From Polyangium spumosum (GTDB taxonomy: Bacteria > Myxococcota_A > Polyangia > Polyangiales > Polyangiaceae), in contig NZ_WJIE01000034.1 in NCBI RefSeq assembly GCF_009649845.1, forward strand, positions 1-32,529: a stretch of 32,529 nt of DNA, written 5' to 3'. The translations under genes were made by a program, and so were the position numbers. Shown piece after piece: positions 6,602 to 15,959 of the stretch. Each line of letters begins with the position of its first letter. Within the stretch, counting starts at the first letter, position 1. The notes under the pieces are model-generated. The model ran no database searches, was not told the DNA's origin, and was given only the letters and a program-made list of their open reading frames with translations.

Positions 6602-9014
6602 TTCCCGTCTCCGCTCGTCTCTGTCGTCTCATCGACAACGCAATATATGAAACACCAAGCATGATGAGCCATCGCGCTGAGGCACTGCATGGTGCTGGGA
6701 GGCTGCAGGAGCAGCCGGGGACCTCCGAAACGCCGGCACGGAGCGGAACGCATTCATTGACGATCCCGGCCTTGCAGACGTTACCTGCAGCACAGTCCCG
6801 GTTCGTCTCGCAAGTCTCCAGGCAACCTCGATTTGGGACGCACGCGTAGCGCGCGCAGAGCTCTTGCGTCCCGTCTGGCCTTGTCAATACGCCAGCATCG
6901 CAGGTTCCAATGCCGTTGTAGACGCACTGTCCCCCATCCGTGCAACCGTAACCGCTGGCGCAGTCCGAATCGATCGCGCAGGACACCAAGCATGGTCCGG
7001 AAGGGTCGCACACGTACTCCTTGCACGGGTTGTAGGTGACCGGTTCGCAAATGCCATCCTCTCCGCCTCCCTTGTCTGCAGCGGTGCAAGCACGGCATGG
7101 TCCTTTGCAACGTTCGTTGCAGCAGAATCCAGCTGCGCAGAGGGCTGTCGTGCATTGCCCCGACCCGACGCATGGCTCCCCCGCGGGGACGACCCGGAAC
7201 GTCTCGGCAGTCGCTAGAGACGTTTTCCCATCGTACCCACCGATCAAGAGGACGCCATCGGCGAGCTCCACGCCCTCGAACGCGGAGCGCGGGGTCGTCA
7301 TTTCGCCCGCGCCGAGCCAGGAGCCCTCCTGATCGTCATGGAGGAGCGCTTCCGCGGAGGAGAGCCGAACACCTTGATTGAATCCGCCAGCCACGAGCAG
7401 ACGGTCCCCGAGCACCAGAGCCACGTGGCGCTGCCGCGCGTCGAGCATCATGGGCATCAAGGACCATTCGCCTGCGGGCGACGACCCGGGCGTGTAGGCT
7501 TCGACGCTGCTCGAGGCAGCCTTGCCATTCGTTCCACCCGTGACGATGATGCGGTCTCCGGGGACGGCGGTGGCGCGGTGACCGTACCGTGGAACGTGCA
7601 TGTGTGCCACCTCCGACCACGACCCGGCGAGCGGATCGAACGTCTCGCTATGGCTCAGCGCTTCCCCCGCGAACGCCGTCGACTCGAGCCCGCCCGTCAC
7701 GAGCACACGGCCGTCCGACAGACGCACCGCATCGTGATATTTGCGCCGTCTATGCATGTTGCCCACCGGAGTCCACGCGCCGCTGCCAGCGTTGCCCGAC
7801 GGATCGAAAACCTCCACGACGTCGGTGGCCGGGCCCGTCGGGCTGCCGCCCAGAATGCCACCAGCGACGAGCACCCGCCCGTCCGCGAGCAGCGTGGCGG
7901 TATGCAAGTGACGATCGACGCCCATCGATGCGGTAGGGGCCCATTGACCATTCTCGTATACCTCGGCCGTCGCGAGCGCCGCTTCGTTCGCCGCCCGCCC
8001 GCCTGTCACCAAGACGCGCCCGTCGAGGAGGAGCGTCGCGCTATGGCGGGACCGAGGCTCCAGCATGGGCGTCGTCGCGCTCCACGTCCTCGACGTTGGC
8101 TCGTAGAGCTCCGCGGACGCCAAGAAGGCGCTGCCCCCCGGCACCTCTTCACCAACGATCTCGTCGCCGTCGACCTCCGAGAGGGCCGTGGAGCCTGCCT
8201 GATAACCTCCCGAAACGAGCATCATGCCTCCGGGTAGGAGGGTCGCTGCATGACCTCTGCGCGACTCCACCATCTCGGAGGTCGTCTCCCAGGAGGGGTC
8301 CACGACGACAGGATATGCATCTCTCGTGACGCTCCATCGAACGCGGACGGCACACCGGCACGGCGCGCTGCGGCCAGCCTCAACCCGTGGGCCGGCCACG
8401 AGGCTGGAATCGGACGGGCAAGGCGCTCGAACGGGCCTACCCCACGGCGGGGCGGGGGCCCTGTCGACTGTGCACGCTGGGCGATCCCCCCAAGGTATGA
8501 CCGATACGGCCGCGGACGACCGCCTGCCGAAGCGGTCCAGCACGAACGGGGGAGACATTCGCAGGCGAGGCGCGCCGGAAGCGTCCAGGAACTCCAACGT
8601 GTCGCCTACGAGGCGCAACCCCGCAGCGCCGGACGGCTCGACGAGATACACGAGCTCGCTTTTCGGCAGGGGCACCCGGAGACGGACGAAGTCCTCGATT
8701 CCGTTTGGTGTAGGCCGCAAGATCAGGTCGCCATGTCCAGCGATGGCTCCTGGATATCGAGTGAGCTCGCGCTCCTGCGCCCGGCGCACCGAAGCAGCGC
8801 CGAAGAGCGAGACCTGGAGCCGCATCCGAGGTTCGACGGCATCGATCACAAACGAACCGTCCGCCGTCTGCGGGAGCTCCAAGCGGACGTGCGCGCTCGA
8901 CGTCGCCCACGGAATGGCCGGCGCCCGAGGATCTCGTGGCGCATGATCGCCGGGCAGCAGGCACCCGGCGACGGCGGCGAGCGTGGTGGCCGGCGCGACA
9001 ATGGCTCGTCTCAT
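6588..9014 (-). CDS. Kelch-repeat lipoprotein with Cys-rich tail and MYXO-CTERM-like anchor (paralogue 3)
   Basis: This 808-residue paralogue has the same order of parts as its neighbours. The signal peptide has lipobox AVAGC (Cys18). The shared N-terminal domain includes GLRLVGDTLEFLDASGAPRL and APPWGRPV. Seven Kelch strands can be read (MLVSGG, VLVTGG, VLVAGG, VLVTGG, IIVTGG, LLVAGG, VLLIGG). A Cys-rich block follows (CVGSGQCTTALCAAGFCCNE), then GCSC, a hydrophobic segment and an RRQRR tail. The insertion between the first two Kelch strands is longer than in the other copies (about 30 extra residues, rich in Glu/Asp). Its ATG overlaps the stop of the preceding paralogue by 4 bp (ATGA), and its own end overlaps the next start by 14 bp. 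Envelope or surface location is inferred from both termini. Confidence 0.85.
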   Translation of the reverse strand: MRRAIVAPATTLAAVAGCLLPGDHAPRDPRAPAIPWATSSAHVRLELPQTADGSFVIDAVEPRMRLQVSLFGAASVRRAQERELTRYPGAIAGHGDLILRPTPNGIEDFVRLRVPLPKSELVYLVEPSGAAGLRLVGDTLEFLDASGAPRLRMSPPFVLDRFGRRSSAAVSVIPWGDRPACTVDRAPAPPWGRPVRAPCPSDSSLVAGPRVEAGRSAPCRCAVRVRWSVTRDAYPVVVDPSWETTSEMVESRRGHAATLLPGGMMLVSGGYQAGSTALSEVDGDEIVGEEVPGGSAFLASAELYEPTSRTWSATTPMLEPRSRHSATLLLDGRVLVTGGRAANEAALATAEVYENGQWAPTASMGVDRHLHTATLLADGRVLVAGGILGGSPTGPATDVVEVFDPSGNAGSGAWTPVGNMHRRRKYHDAVRLSDGRVLVTGGLESTAFAGEALSHSETFDPLAGSWSEVAHMHVPRYGHRATAVPGDRIIVTGGTNGKAASSSVEAYTPGSSPAGEWSLMPMMLDARQRHVALVLGDRLLVAGGFNQGVRLSSAEALLHDDQEGSWLGAGEMTTPRSAFEGVELADGVLLIGGYDGKTSLATAETFRVVPAGEPCVGSGQCTTALCAAGFCCNERCKGPCRACTAADKGGGEDGICEPVTYNPCKEYVCDPSGPCLVSCAIDSDCASGYGCTDGGQCVYNGIGTCDAGVLTRPDGTQELCARYACVPNRGCLETCETNRDCAAGNVCKAGIVNECVPLRAGVSEVPGCSCSLPAPCSASARWLIMLGVSYIALSMRRQRRAETGNELS

Positions 9015-11476
9015 GCCTCTTCTCGCATGGATCGCTCGCGGGGGCGCGGCGCTCCGGGACGCCGGCGATGGACACGGACCACGATCGCCATCAGTATCAC
9101 GCAGGCGCCTGCTTCATTCCCCGCGGGAGTGGTCGTCCTGCAGGCACACCCCGGGGGCATGCCGTCCTTCGCCGTACGAACACACGTGTTCATATCCGTG
9201 CACGCCGCTTCAACTACACAATCTTCATTGGTAGTGCATTTGTCCAGGCACTGTCCGGCGTCGCCGCACCGGTAGTTGCCGCAGGGGATGGCGACCCCGT
9301 CTCTGATAGCGTGATCGTCCTTGCAGATTGGAGGAGCCGGGATACACGTCGCGGCCCCGCTGCACACGTGGTCGGGCATGCAATCGGAGTCGGTTTCGCA
9401 GGAATTGGCGCATTCCCCGGAGGGCAGGCACAAGTAGGCATTGCAAGGGTGTTTCGCGACGGGGCTGCAGGTGCCGTCGGGCAGACCGGTCTTCGCCTCG
9501 GAGCAACCGTTGCAGATCCCTTTGCAGGCCGCCTTGCAGCAAACGTCATCGACGCAATGACCGGAGAGGCACTCTCCCCCCGAGATGCACGGCATACCAT
9601 TGGACGCCGCTAACCAGCGCTCGGCGCCGCCCGTGGTTTTGCTCGAAGCGTTTCCCCCCACGACCAGGACGCTCCCGTCGTCGAGCAGCGTCGCCAGGTG
9701 ACTCTCGCGCGGGTCGACGAGGCTGCCGGTGAGGGACCAGGTCTTGCTGCTGGGATCGAAGAGTTCCACGGAGGACGACACGGAGTCCCCCAGTTGTCCG
9801 AATCCTCCCGTCACCATGACGAACCCGGTCGAGAGCTCGACGGCCGTGTGCTCGCGACGCGCATGATTCAGGCTCGGCAGCTCGGTGCAGCCAGGAGCGC
9901 CGCTCCCGAGGTTGCACGACTCGACGCTCGCGACACGACCATAAGAATCGCGTTGGCCGCCGATGACGAGGACGTCATCGCCATGCTGCCCAATCGACGC
10001 GTGCAGATAACGACCTGACACGAGATCTGGCCCGAGGGACCACACGCCGCTCGCCGGGTCGAAGATCTCGATCGCGGCTATCGATGCGCCGAGCGCGCCG
10101 TCATGGCCGCCAATGACGGCGACCCGCCCATCCGAGAGCCTCGTTGCCGTATGCCCGTCGCGCGCGTAGGTGAGGTCGCCGGCGTCCAGCCACGAGCCCG
10201 TCGCAGGGTCGAACAGGATCGTCTCTCGTACGTAGAGGGGCACGCCGCGGCCCCCGGCGACGAGTACGCGCCCATCCATCAACGAAACCGCGACGTGATC
10301 GGATCGCGGCGCGGGCATGGAGCTCTCGGACGTCCATGTGCCCGTTTGCCAGTCGTATCGTTCGACCGAAGATGTTTCGCCGAAATAATTCCGGGAGCCG
10401 CCCACCACGAGCACGTTGCCGTCCTGCAGACGTGTGGCCGTGTGCTTTTTTCTTGCGAGCCCCATGCTTTCGACGACGGCCCAGGTGCCGGAGCCAGGAT
10501 CGAAGACCTCCGCGCTCTCAAGATCGATCGTATCCAGATCACGGCCGCCGGCCACGAGCACCCGACCGTCCGGCAGCTTTGTCGCCGTCGCATGCATTCG
10601 CCAATGTGCCATGCTGGATGTCGCTATCCATGCCGGATCCACGAGCGCTGGATAGGATATCCCGCCTCCGGTCCAATCGACGGAGACGATACATACGCAC
10701 GCGTCCGATGGGCCGTCGGTCGTGCACGGCGACACGGGAGGGCGCCCCCAAGGCGGCGCGGGCGACTCGTCCACCCGACAGCCGTTCACCGACAGTGTCG
10801 CCGAAGCGGCGGCGACGCCCTCGGCTCGCGGAGACATATAGACGCGCGGCGGCGCAATGCGCAGCCGCGGTGCTCCGGAGGCGTCGAGAAATTCGAGGGT
10901 GTTTGCGACGAACCGTAGCCCCGCCACGCCATGAATTGCCACGCGGTACTCGAGCCTCTCCACGTCCGGCCGACGCTCGAAGAGGATCAGGTCCTCAGCC
11001 CGATCCTCGCGCACACCTTGAAAAATGGTCCCGTGACCGCCGAATGCTTCGGAGTAGACGAGCATCTTACCACCGCTGCGCGCCGGGACGTCGAACGCGC
11101 CGCTCAACCGGAAGGAGACGTCGAGCGACGCAGCACGGATGCGGGTCCACCCCGAGGCGAAGGCAGGCAGCTCCGTCTCGAGCGGGCATCGGCCCTCCTG
11201 GCAGCGAGGGGGTGCGAAGCGCGTCACGATACGCGAATCACCCACGCGTTCGAAGGGGCCTACGTCCGAGGATGTCGAAAAAGACGCCAGGGCGCCGCTC
11301 TGCGGAGGGAGCAATGCCCTGGCCGACGCCATCGCGGCCCGGGCTCCTTCGCTGGACGCAACCGTCGACGCCTCCTCGTCGTGTCGAGAGGGGTCCGCAT
11401 CGGTGGGCGCGCTCTGGCATCCGATCAGTCCGAGGACGAGCGCCAGAGCCCTGTGCAGCCATTGCCCCGCGTTCAT
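9011..11476 (-). CDS. Kelch-repeat lipoprotein with Cys-rich tail and MYXO-CTERM-like anchor (paralogue 2)
   Basis: This paralogue has 821 residues. Signal peptide LVLGLIGC gives a lipobox Cys20. A Ser/Ala/Glu-rich linker precedes the shared domain (GLRFVANTLEFLDASGAPRL, APPWGRPPV, YPALVDPAW). Seven Kelch strands follow (VLVAGG, VLVVGG, VLVAGG, VAVIGG, VLVIGG, VMVTGG, VLVVGG). The Cys-rich part reads CISGGECLSGHCVDDVCCK onward. The C-terminus is GCACR, a hydrophobic helix and RVHRRRPGAPRPRE, the closest to a classical MYXO-CTERM Arg-rich end in this set. The start shares one base with the previous stop (TGATG) and the stop overlaps the next start by 4 bp, so ribosomes probably reinitiate along the array. 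Function beyond surface binding cannot be deduced. Confidence 0.85.
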   Translation of the reverse strand: MNAGQWLHRALALVLGLIGCQSAPTDADPSRHDEEASTVASSEGARAAMASARALLPPQSGALASFSTSSDVGPFERVGDSRIVTRFAPPRCQEGRCPLETELPAFASGWTRIRAASLDVSFRLSGAFDVPARSGGKMLVYSEAFGGHGTIFQGVREDRAEDLILFERRPDVERLEYRVAIHGVAGLRFVANTLEFLDASGAPRLRIAPPRVYMSPRAEGVAAASATLSVNGCRVDESPAPPWGRPPVSPCTTDGPSDACVCIVSVDWTGGGISYPALVDPAWIATSSMAHWRMHATATKLPDGRVLVAGGRDLDTIDLESAEVFDPGSGTWAVVESMGLARKKHTATRLQDGNVLVVGGSRNYFGETSSVERYDWQTGTWTSESSMPAPRSDHVAVSLMDGRVLVAGGRGVPLYVRETILFDPATGSWLDAGDLTYARDGHTATRLSDGRVAVIGGHDGALGASIAAIEIFDPASGVWSLGPDLVSGRYLHASIGQHGDDVLVIGGQRDSYGRVASVESCNLGSGAPGCTELPSLNHARREHTAVELSTGFVMVTGGFGQLGDSVSSSVELFDPSSKTWSLTGSLVDPRESHLATLLDDGSVLVVGGNASSKTTGGAERWLAASNGMPCISGGECLSGHCVDDVCCKAACKGICNGCSEAKTGLPDGTCSPVAKHPCNAYLCLPSGECANSCETDSDCMPDHVCSGAATCIPAPPICKDDHAIRDGVAIPCGNYRCGDAGQCLDKCTTNEDCVVEAACTDMNTCVRTAKDGMPPGCACRTTTPAGNEAGACVILMAIVVRVHRRRPGAPRPRERSMREEA

Positions 11477-14019
11477 CAGCGGGGGCTCCTCTTCGCCATA
11501 TCACGCAACTCTCGCGATCGGCGCCAATGCATGACGATCACCGTCAACACAGTGGCGATTATCGGGAGGACCGGGGTCTTCGAGGAGGCGCCGCCGACCT
11601 TGCACCCGCACCCGGCAGGAGCCTCGACCGCCGCTGATATGGAGGCGCAATTGCCTCCTGCGGTGCAGGAAGCGCCTTTCGCGCAATCGTCATTGAGTTC
11701 GCAAACGCTCACGCACGCTCCGGCGTCACAGGAAAACGGGAAACAATCCTCGGGTGGCGTATCGTCGTTTGCCTGCTTCTTTATGTGGTCGACACAATAC
11801 CATTCACCGGCCGCCGTGCACAGGCCGCTCTGCTCGTTGCAGGCAAACCCTGTCGCGCAGTCGTCGTCCGCCGCACAGCTCGACTTGCACGATCCTCCTT
11901 CGGACAGATCCTGGCATTCGAATGGTGCACAGGGGGATCCAGGGACGTTCCCGCAAACACCGTCTAGGCCGCCCCCCTTGTCGGCGTTGGTACAGGCATA
12001 ACAGGGCCCGCTGCAGGGTTGGTCGCAGCAGACACCCGCTGCGCAGAGCCCGGACTCGCAAGCGCCCGATACCAGGCAGGGGCTGCCGCCTGGGAGCAAC
12101 GTGAAGAGCTCCGCGCTGGCAAGGTCGTTCGGTCCGTCGTTGCCGCCGGCCACCAGCACCTTGCCTGTCGCGAGCGTCGATGCGGCGTGCCACGAGCGGA
12201 GCCCGGACATGTTGCCGGCGTCGAGCCAGGCCGCGGCGCCGGGGAGCAATACCTCGGTACTGGCCAGGCGACCGTTCGCGTTGGCCCCCCCTGCGACGAG
12301 CACGCCCCCGCCCGTCATGCGGGATGCCGTGTGCGAGCGCCGCGACGACAGCATTGTCGGCCCTTGGATCCATTGGTTCTTCTCTTTCGGCAGCACCTCG
12401 CATGTCGCGAGGACCACATCGTCCGGTCCGAAGCCGCCGCAAACGAGGATGGATTCGTCCGGAAGAAGGACTGCCGTGTGCATCTTCCGTGCTTCCCCGA
12501 GGGAGGGAAGAGGCGACCACTGGCCCGTGTCGGGGTCGTATTGCTCCACGGAGGCATGCGCGGATCCGTCGTTGCTCGCTCCACCGACGACGACGACTCG
12601 ACCTTCAGGCGTCAGAGTGGCCGTGTGGTATTTGCGAGCCGCGCCCATGGGGGGCGCCTGTTGCCATGATTCGGTGACCGGATCGAAAATACGAACGTTC
12701 GTCGTGGCCGGGCCGACGGAATCGGCTCCGAAGGTCAAACCACCAGCAACGAGGACCCTGTCGTCGAGCATCCTCGTAGCCGACGACAGAAGCCTGAACG
12801 TCTGTATGGGAGCCGTATAGTCCCAACTATGGGTGATGGGATCGTACAGCTCGGCCGAGTTCGTTGTGTTGTTCGCATCGACTCGACCCGCGGCGACCAA
12901 CACTCTGCCATGAGGCAATGCGCTCACGGAGGCGTCATCACGTGGTTCGTTCATGGTGGGCCCCATCGACCACGTCTCGGTGGTAGGGTCGAAGATCTCG
13001 GTGGTTGCGCTGGCGGCGCTGGGCCCCTCCGGATTCCCGCCGATCACCATGATCCGGTTCTCCTGGAGAGGGCTCAAGGCGGGCCCGTTCCGGGCCTCGG
13101 CCATGCTTTTCGTCGACGACCATGCCGGATCGAGCAAAGCTGGATACACGACGCCACGACCCTCCCACGAGACGCGAACTTCGCAGCGGCACGCGTCCAT
13201 GGATTCCCGCGCCGCCTGCAGGCCCCTCGAACAGGGAGGAATGGGAGGCCGGCCCCAGGGTGGGGCGGGCGACCTATCCACGACGCAGTCACCCCCGTGA
13301 TCTCCAGGTACGACTTCGAGCTGCGCATACACGATTTCACCGCGAGCGTCGAGGAGCCAAGGCCTCTTCACTCTCAACCGCGGGGCGCCTCCCGGATCGA
13401 GGAACTCCAGCACGTCACCTACCAGGCGCATTCCAGCGACGGAGGTGACGTCGATCTCGTAGCGAATGGCCTCCGTGATCGGCGCGCGCTCGAATGCTAC
13501 GAAGTCCTCGATTGCATCCGGACGAACCACGTGGAGCACGTCGAACACACCGCCGAGCGCGCCGCGGAACAGCAGAGCGTTCCGGGCCGCTTCGAGCTGC
13601 ACGGGCCTGCTTTCGAGGAGCGCAAAGCGAATAGCGAGCCCCGAGGCGACGTCCTCGAGGAGCACCTCGCCGGACGCGTGGACCGGGACATGGACGCGTG
13701 CTTGCAGCAAACGCGCACCAGCAACTTCGACCTGGAAATGACCATCCCCCGCCGGCGTGAGGGACATCTCCCGAGCAGCCTGGAACGGGCGTCGGCGATG
13801 GCCGAGGTTTTCTCGGGAGTCATGCGCCACGAGCGAGAACCGCTCGTCGAGGGCGCGTATCTGGAGCTCGGCCAATGCCTCATGATTCATCGCTTGGCTC
13901 GGGCTCTCCCCGTAGACGCCCTCCGTTTCCGCCGTCTCCCGACCGGAGCAGCCGAGGAGGCAGGACGCGACGACCATCTCGTAGAGCATGCGCCGAAAAA
14001 AGAACGTGGAGCCGCCCAT
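11476..14019 (-). CDS. Kelch-repeat lipoprotein with Cys-rich tail and MYXO-CTERM-like anchor (paralogue 1, first of the array)
   Basis: This is the longest paralogue (847 residues). Lipobox CLLGC gives Cys24; internal Met11 or Met15 could also begin a lipoprotein signal. The shared N-terminal domain (GMRLVGDVLEFLDPGGAPRL, APPWGRPPI, YPALLDPAW) is followed by seven Kelch strands (IMVIGG, VLVAAG, VLVAGG, VVVVGG, ILVCGG, VLVAGG, VLVAGG). The second blade has Ala in place of the first Gly. The Cys-rich block (CLVSGACESGLCAAGVCCDQ) is followed by AGCGCK, a hydrophobic helix (PVLPIIATVLTVIVM) and a basic tail. A 64-bp gap separates it from the TPR/PEGA gene upstream, the largest spacing within the 18.4-4.1 kb operon. 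A promoter there was not evident. Confidence 0.85.
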   Translation of the reverse strand: MGGSTFFFRRMLYEMVVASCLLGCSGRETAETEGVYGESPSQAMNHEALAELQIRALDERFSLVAHDSRENLGHRRRPFQAAREMSLTPAGDGHFQVEVAGARLLQARVHVPVHASGEVLLEDVASGLAIRFALLESRPVQLEAARNALLFRGALGGVFDVLHVVRPDAIEDFVAFERAPITEAIRYEIDVTSVAGMRLVGDVLEFLDPGGAPRLRVKRPWLLDARGEIVYAQLEVVPGDHGGDCVVDRSPAPPWGRPPIPPCSRGLQAARESMDACRCEVRVSWEGRGVVYPALLDPAWSSTKSMAEARNGPALSPLQENRIMVIGGNPEGPSAASATTEIFDPTTETWSMGPTMNEPRDDASVSALPHGRVLVAAGRVDANNTTNSAELYDPITHSWDYTAPIQTFRLLSSATRMLDDRVLVAGGLTFGADSVGPATTNVRIFDPVTESWQQAPPMGAARKYHTATLTPEGRVVVVGGASNDGSAHASVEQYDPDTGQWSPLPSLGEARKMHTAVLLPDESILVCGGFGPDDVVLATCEVLPKEKNQWIQGPTMLSSRRSHTASRMTGGGVLVAGGANANGRLASTEVLLPGAAAWLDAGNMSGLRSWHAASTLATGKVLVAGGNDGPNDLASAELFTLLPGGSPCLVSGACESGLCAAGVCCDQPCSGPCYACTNADKGGGLDGVCGNVPGSPCAPFECQDLSEGGSCKSSCAADDDCATGFACNEQSGLCTAAGEWYCVDHIKKQANDDTPPEDCFPFSCDAGACVSVCELNDDCAKGASCTAGGNCASISAAVEAPAGCGCKVGGASSKTPVLPIIATVLTVIVMHWRRSRELRDMAKRSPR

Positions 14020-14083
14020 GAATGTACGCTTTCTGGGAACCTCGTTCCCGATGATGTGCGCGCCGTTGCCGCCTCTATGCGGC

Positions 14084-15952
14084 TCAACGGAGCTCGTATT
14101 GCATCGTCAGCCGGGGGCTGAAGGCCACGAACCGGCCATACGCTCGTTCGTGGCTCAAGATGTCGGTCCCCGGCGCGCAGAACGCAGACTCGGGACCTGC
14201 ATTTTGACACTGGGCAGAGGCATCGACCGCAATGGGTTGCCCGATGCCCAGCTCGAGGTCCCCGAGCAAGAACATAGACGCGGCAAGTCCAGCGCCGAAC
14301 CTCCAGTTGCCGACCTTCAGACGCGCCGTGGCTTCCGCAGATGCGAAGAAGTCCACCCCCTTCTGCGAATCCGGCGGCAGGAAAGGCGCGCCGCTGAACC
14401 CCCCCGGATCGATGGCCGCGGTAACCCCGCCCGAGCTGATCGTACCATCGATCCGGTCGTACGCATTAGCGAACACAACGTCCACCCCCGCTCTGACTGC
14501 GAGATCGAACGCGCCGTGCTTCAACAACCCATAACCGAGCCCGAGGCCCGCGAAGGGCCCCCAAAGCGAGAGGCTGTCGCGCAGCGAGTAGGTCGCGGTC
14601 ACCGTCTTTCCTGCAGCCGAGAAATTGGCCGTCTCCGCGCGGGAGAAGGATGTGCGTATCCACATGCCTCCCGCTTCACCGTCGAGGGAGAAGCCATTGG
14701 GCCAGGTGTAGCCGACCCTCAGGGCGCCCATCATGCCGAACGCACCGGAGTGGCCGGTGCACTCGTCGGGGCATTCCTCCTCCGGGCCCGAATTCATGGT
14801 GGGGGCGAGGCTCGGACCCGCGACGGCCCCGACCCAGAGAAAGCCGAAGTCTTCCCAGAACGTGTCGTCGGGGTTCTTCTGGAGCGCGATATCGACGAGG
14901 CTAGGCTTCCCTGCCACCACGCTCAGCGGGATGCTTTCGTGGTGGAAGCCCGGCGCGCTTGCGGTGAGGATATGTGCCCCGACCGGCAGGCTTCCGTTCC
15001 AACGCCCCATACCGAGCTTCAGATCCCCAAACTGGAGCGTGGCGTCGGGTCGGTTGACCGTGAGCCTCACCTTGCTCAACGGTACCAGGCTCAGGCGTAT
15101 CGTTTGTTCCTTTTGGACGATAGCGTCGACACGGGTCGGTGCTGAACCGACGCCTTCTCCCTCGAGCTGAACGATATGCGTGGCCGGAACGACGGAGCCC
15201 TCCCACGGCGCGGTCCCGACGCTGACGCCATCCAGCAGGACGCGTACCCTCCGGGCCAGCGCTGGGGCTACACCGGCGCTAGGCGTCGCCGCGACGTGGA
15301 CGCGAATGACCGCACCGACGGGTGTCAGCTCGACGTTCAACGACTCGACCTTGGATGGCTCGATTTGCACGGTGAGTTTGCGGGAATAGTATCCGTTGCT
15401 CGTCACCTCGATCGAGTGGGCCCCCGGCATGAGGCGGATCCTCTGGCCTGATCGGACGCGGGACTCGCGATTGTCGTCGATGACGATGGCGATGTTGGCG
15501 GCGTTCGTCGTCAGCTCCAGCGCCCCCGTCTTCTCGGAGAGGCCTGCGATCGCGCTGCCGATGTTCTGCCTGTTCTCCGCGCTCAGGATCTCGGAGAAGT
15601 CCCTCACGACCTCCTGATAAAGCTCGAGTGCCTCGTCCAGCCTGCCGAGGGCCTCGAGGCAGTTCGCCGCGCCGAACGTGTTGCTGAAGCGCCGCTCAAG
15701 GGCTCGAGCGCGCAGGTAGAGCTCCAGGGCACGCTCGGGGTCGTCTCGCTCCTGGAGGTCCTGTGCCTCCTGGACGAGCCGCTGCGCCTGCTCGTGTCGC
15801 GCCTCGAAACTCTCTTCCAGCTCGGTCGGCGCGGCCATGGCTCGAGGTACCGAACCGGAGAGAACGACGAGGGCGAGTGCGACCGCAATTCGGGGCCGGC
15901 TCGACGCCTTGCGGCGTGCGCTGGTTCGATGGTCACAGGTGCGCGGCGTCAT
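14084..15952 (-). CDS. TPR-PEGA domain protein with C-terminal outer-membrane beta-barrel-like domain
   Basis: This 622-residue protein has a probable Sec signal peptide (about 20-41, hydrophobic core IAVALALVVLSG, AMA site). TPR-like helices follow (about 45-140: DPERALELYLRARALERRFS, then LGRLDEALELYQEVV). Three PEGA-type modules can be picked out by their PGAHSIEV, PATHIVQLEG and PVGAHILTASAPG motifs (about 155-212, 232-292, 296-358). From about 365 to the end, Gly/aromatic alternation and a final Leu-Arg suggest an outer-membrane barrel (LRVGYTWPNGFSLDGEAGG, GPFAGLGLGYGLL). PEGA modules are commonly found beside Ser/Thr kinases in myxobacteria. The start lies 7 bp after the kinase stop, so co-transcription and coupling are likely. 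A structural or sensory role at the outer membrane is inference. Confidence 0.85.
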   Translation of the reverse strand: MTPRTCDHRTSARRKASSRPRIAVALALVVLSGSVPRAMAAPTELEESFEARHEQAQRLVQEAQDLQERDDPERALELYLRARALERRFSNTFGAANCLEALGRLDEALELYQEVVRDFSEILSAENRQNIGSAIAGLSEKTGALELTTNAANIAIVIDDNRESRVRSGQRIRLMPGAHSIEVTSNGYYSRKLTVQIEPSKVESLNVELTPVGAVIRVHVAATPSAGVAPALARRVRVLLDGVSVGTAPWEGSVVPATHIVQLEGEGVGSAPTRVDAIVQKEQTIRLSLVPLSKVRLTVNRPDATLQFGDLKLGMGRWNGSLPVGAHILTASAPGFHHESIPLSVVAGKPSLVDIALQKNPDDTFWEDFGFLWVGAVAGPSLAPTMNSGPEEECPDECTGHSGAFGMMGALRVGYTWPNGFSLDGEAGGMWIRTSFSRAETANFSAAGKTVTATYSLRDSLSLWGPFAGLGLGYGLLKHGAFDLAVRAGVDVVFANAYDRIDGTISSGGVTAAIDPGGFSGAPFLPPDSQKGVDFFASAEATARLKVGNWRFGAGLAASMFLLGDLELGIGQPIAVDASAQCQNAGPESAFCAPGTDILSHERAYGRFVAFSPRLTMQYELR

Positions 15953-15959
15953 GGCGTCC

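Noticed and set aside
9011-14019. Plus-strand frames of 350-430 codons opposite the Kelch genes
   Set aside because: They are antisense shadows caused by high G+C at third positions. The minus-strand frames carry signals, Kelch repeats and paired Cys.
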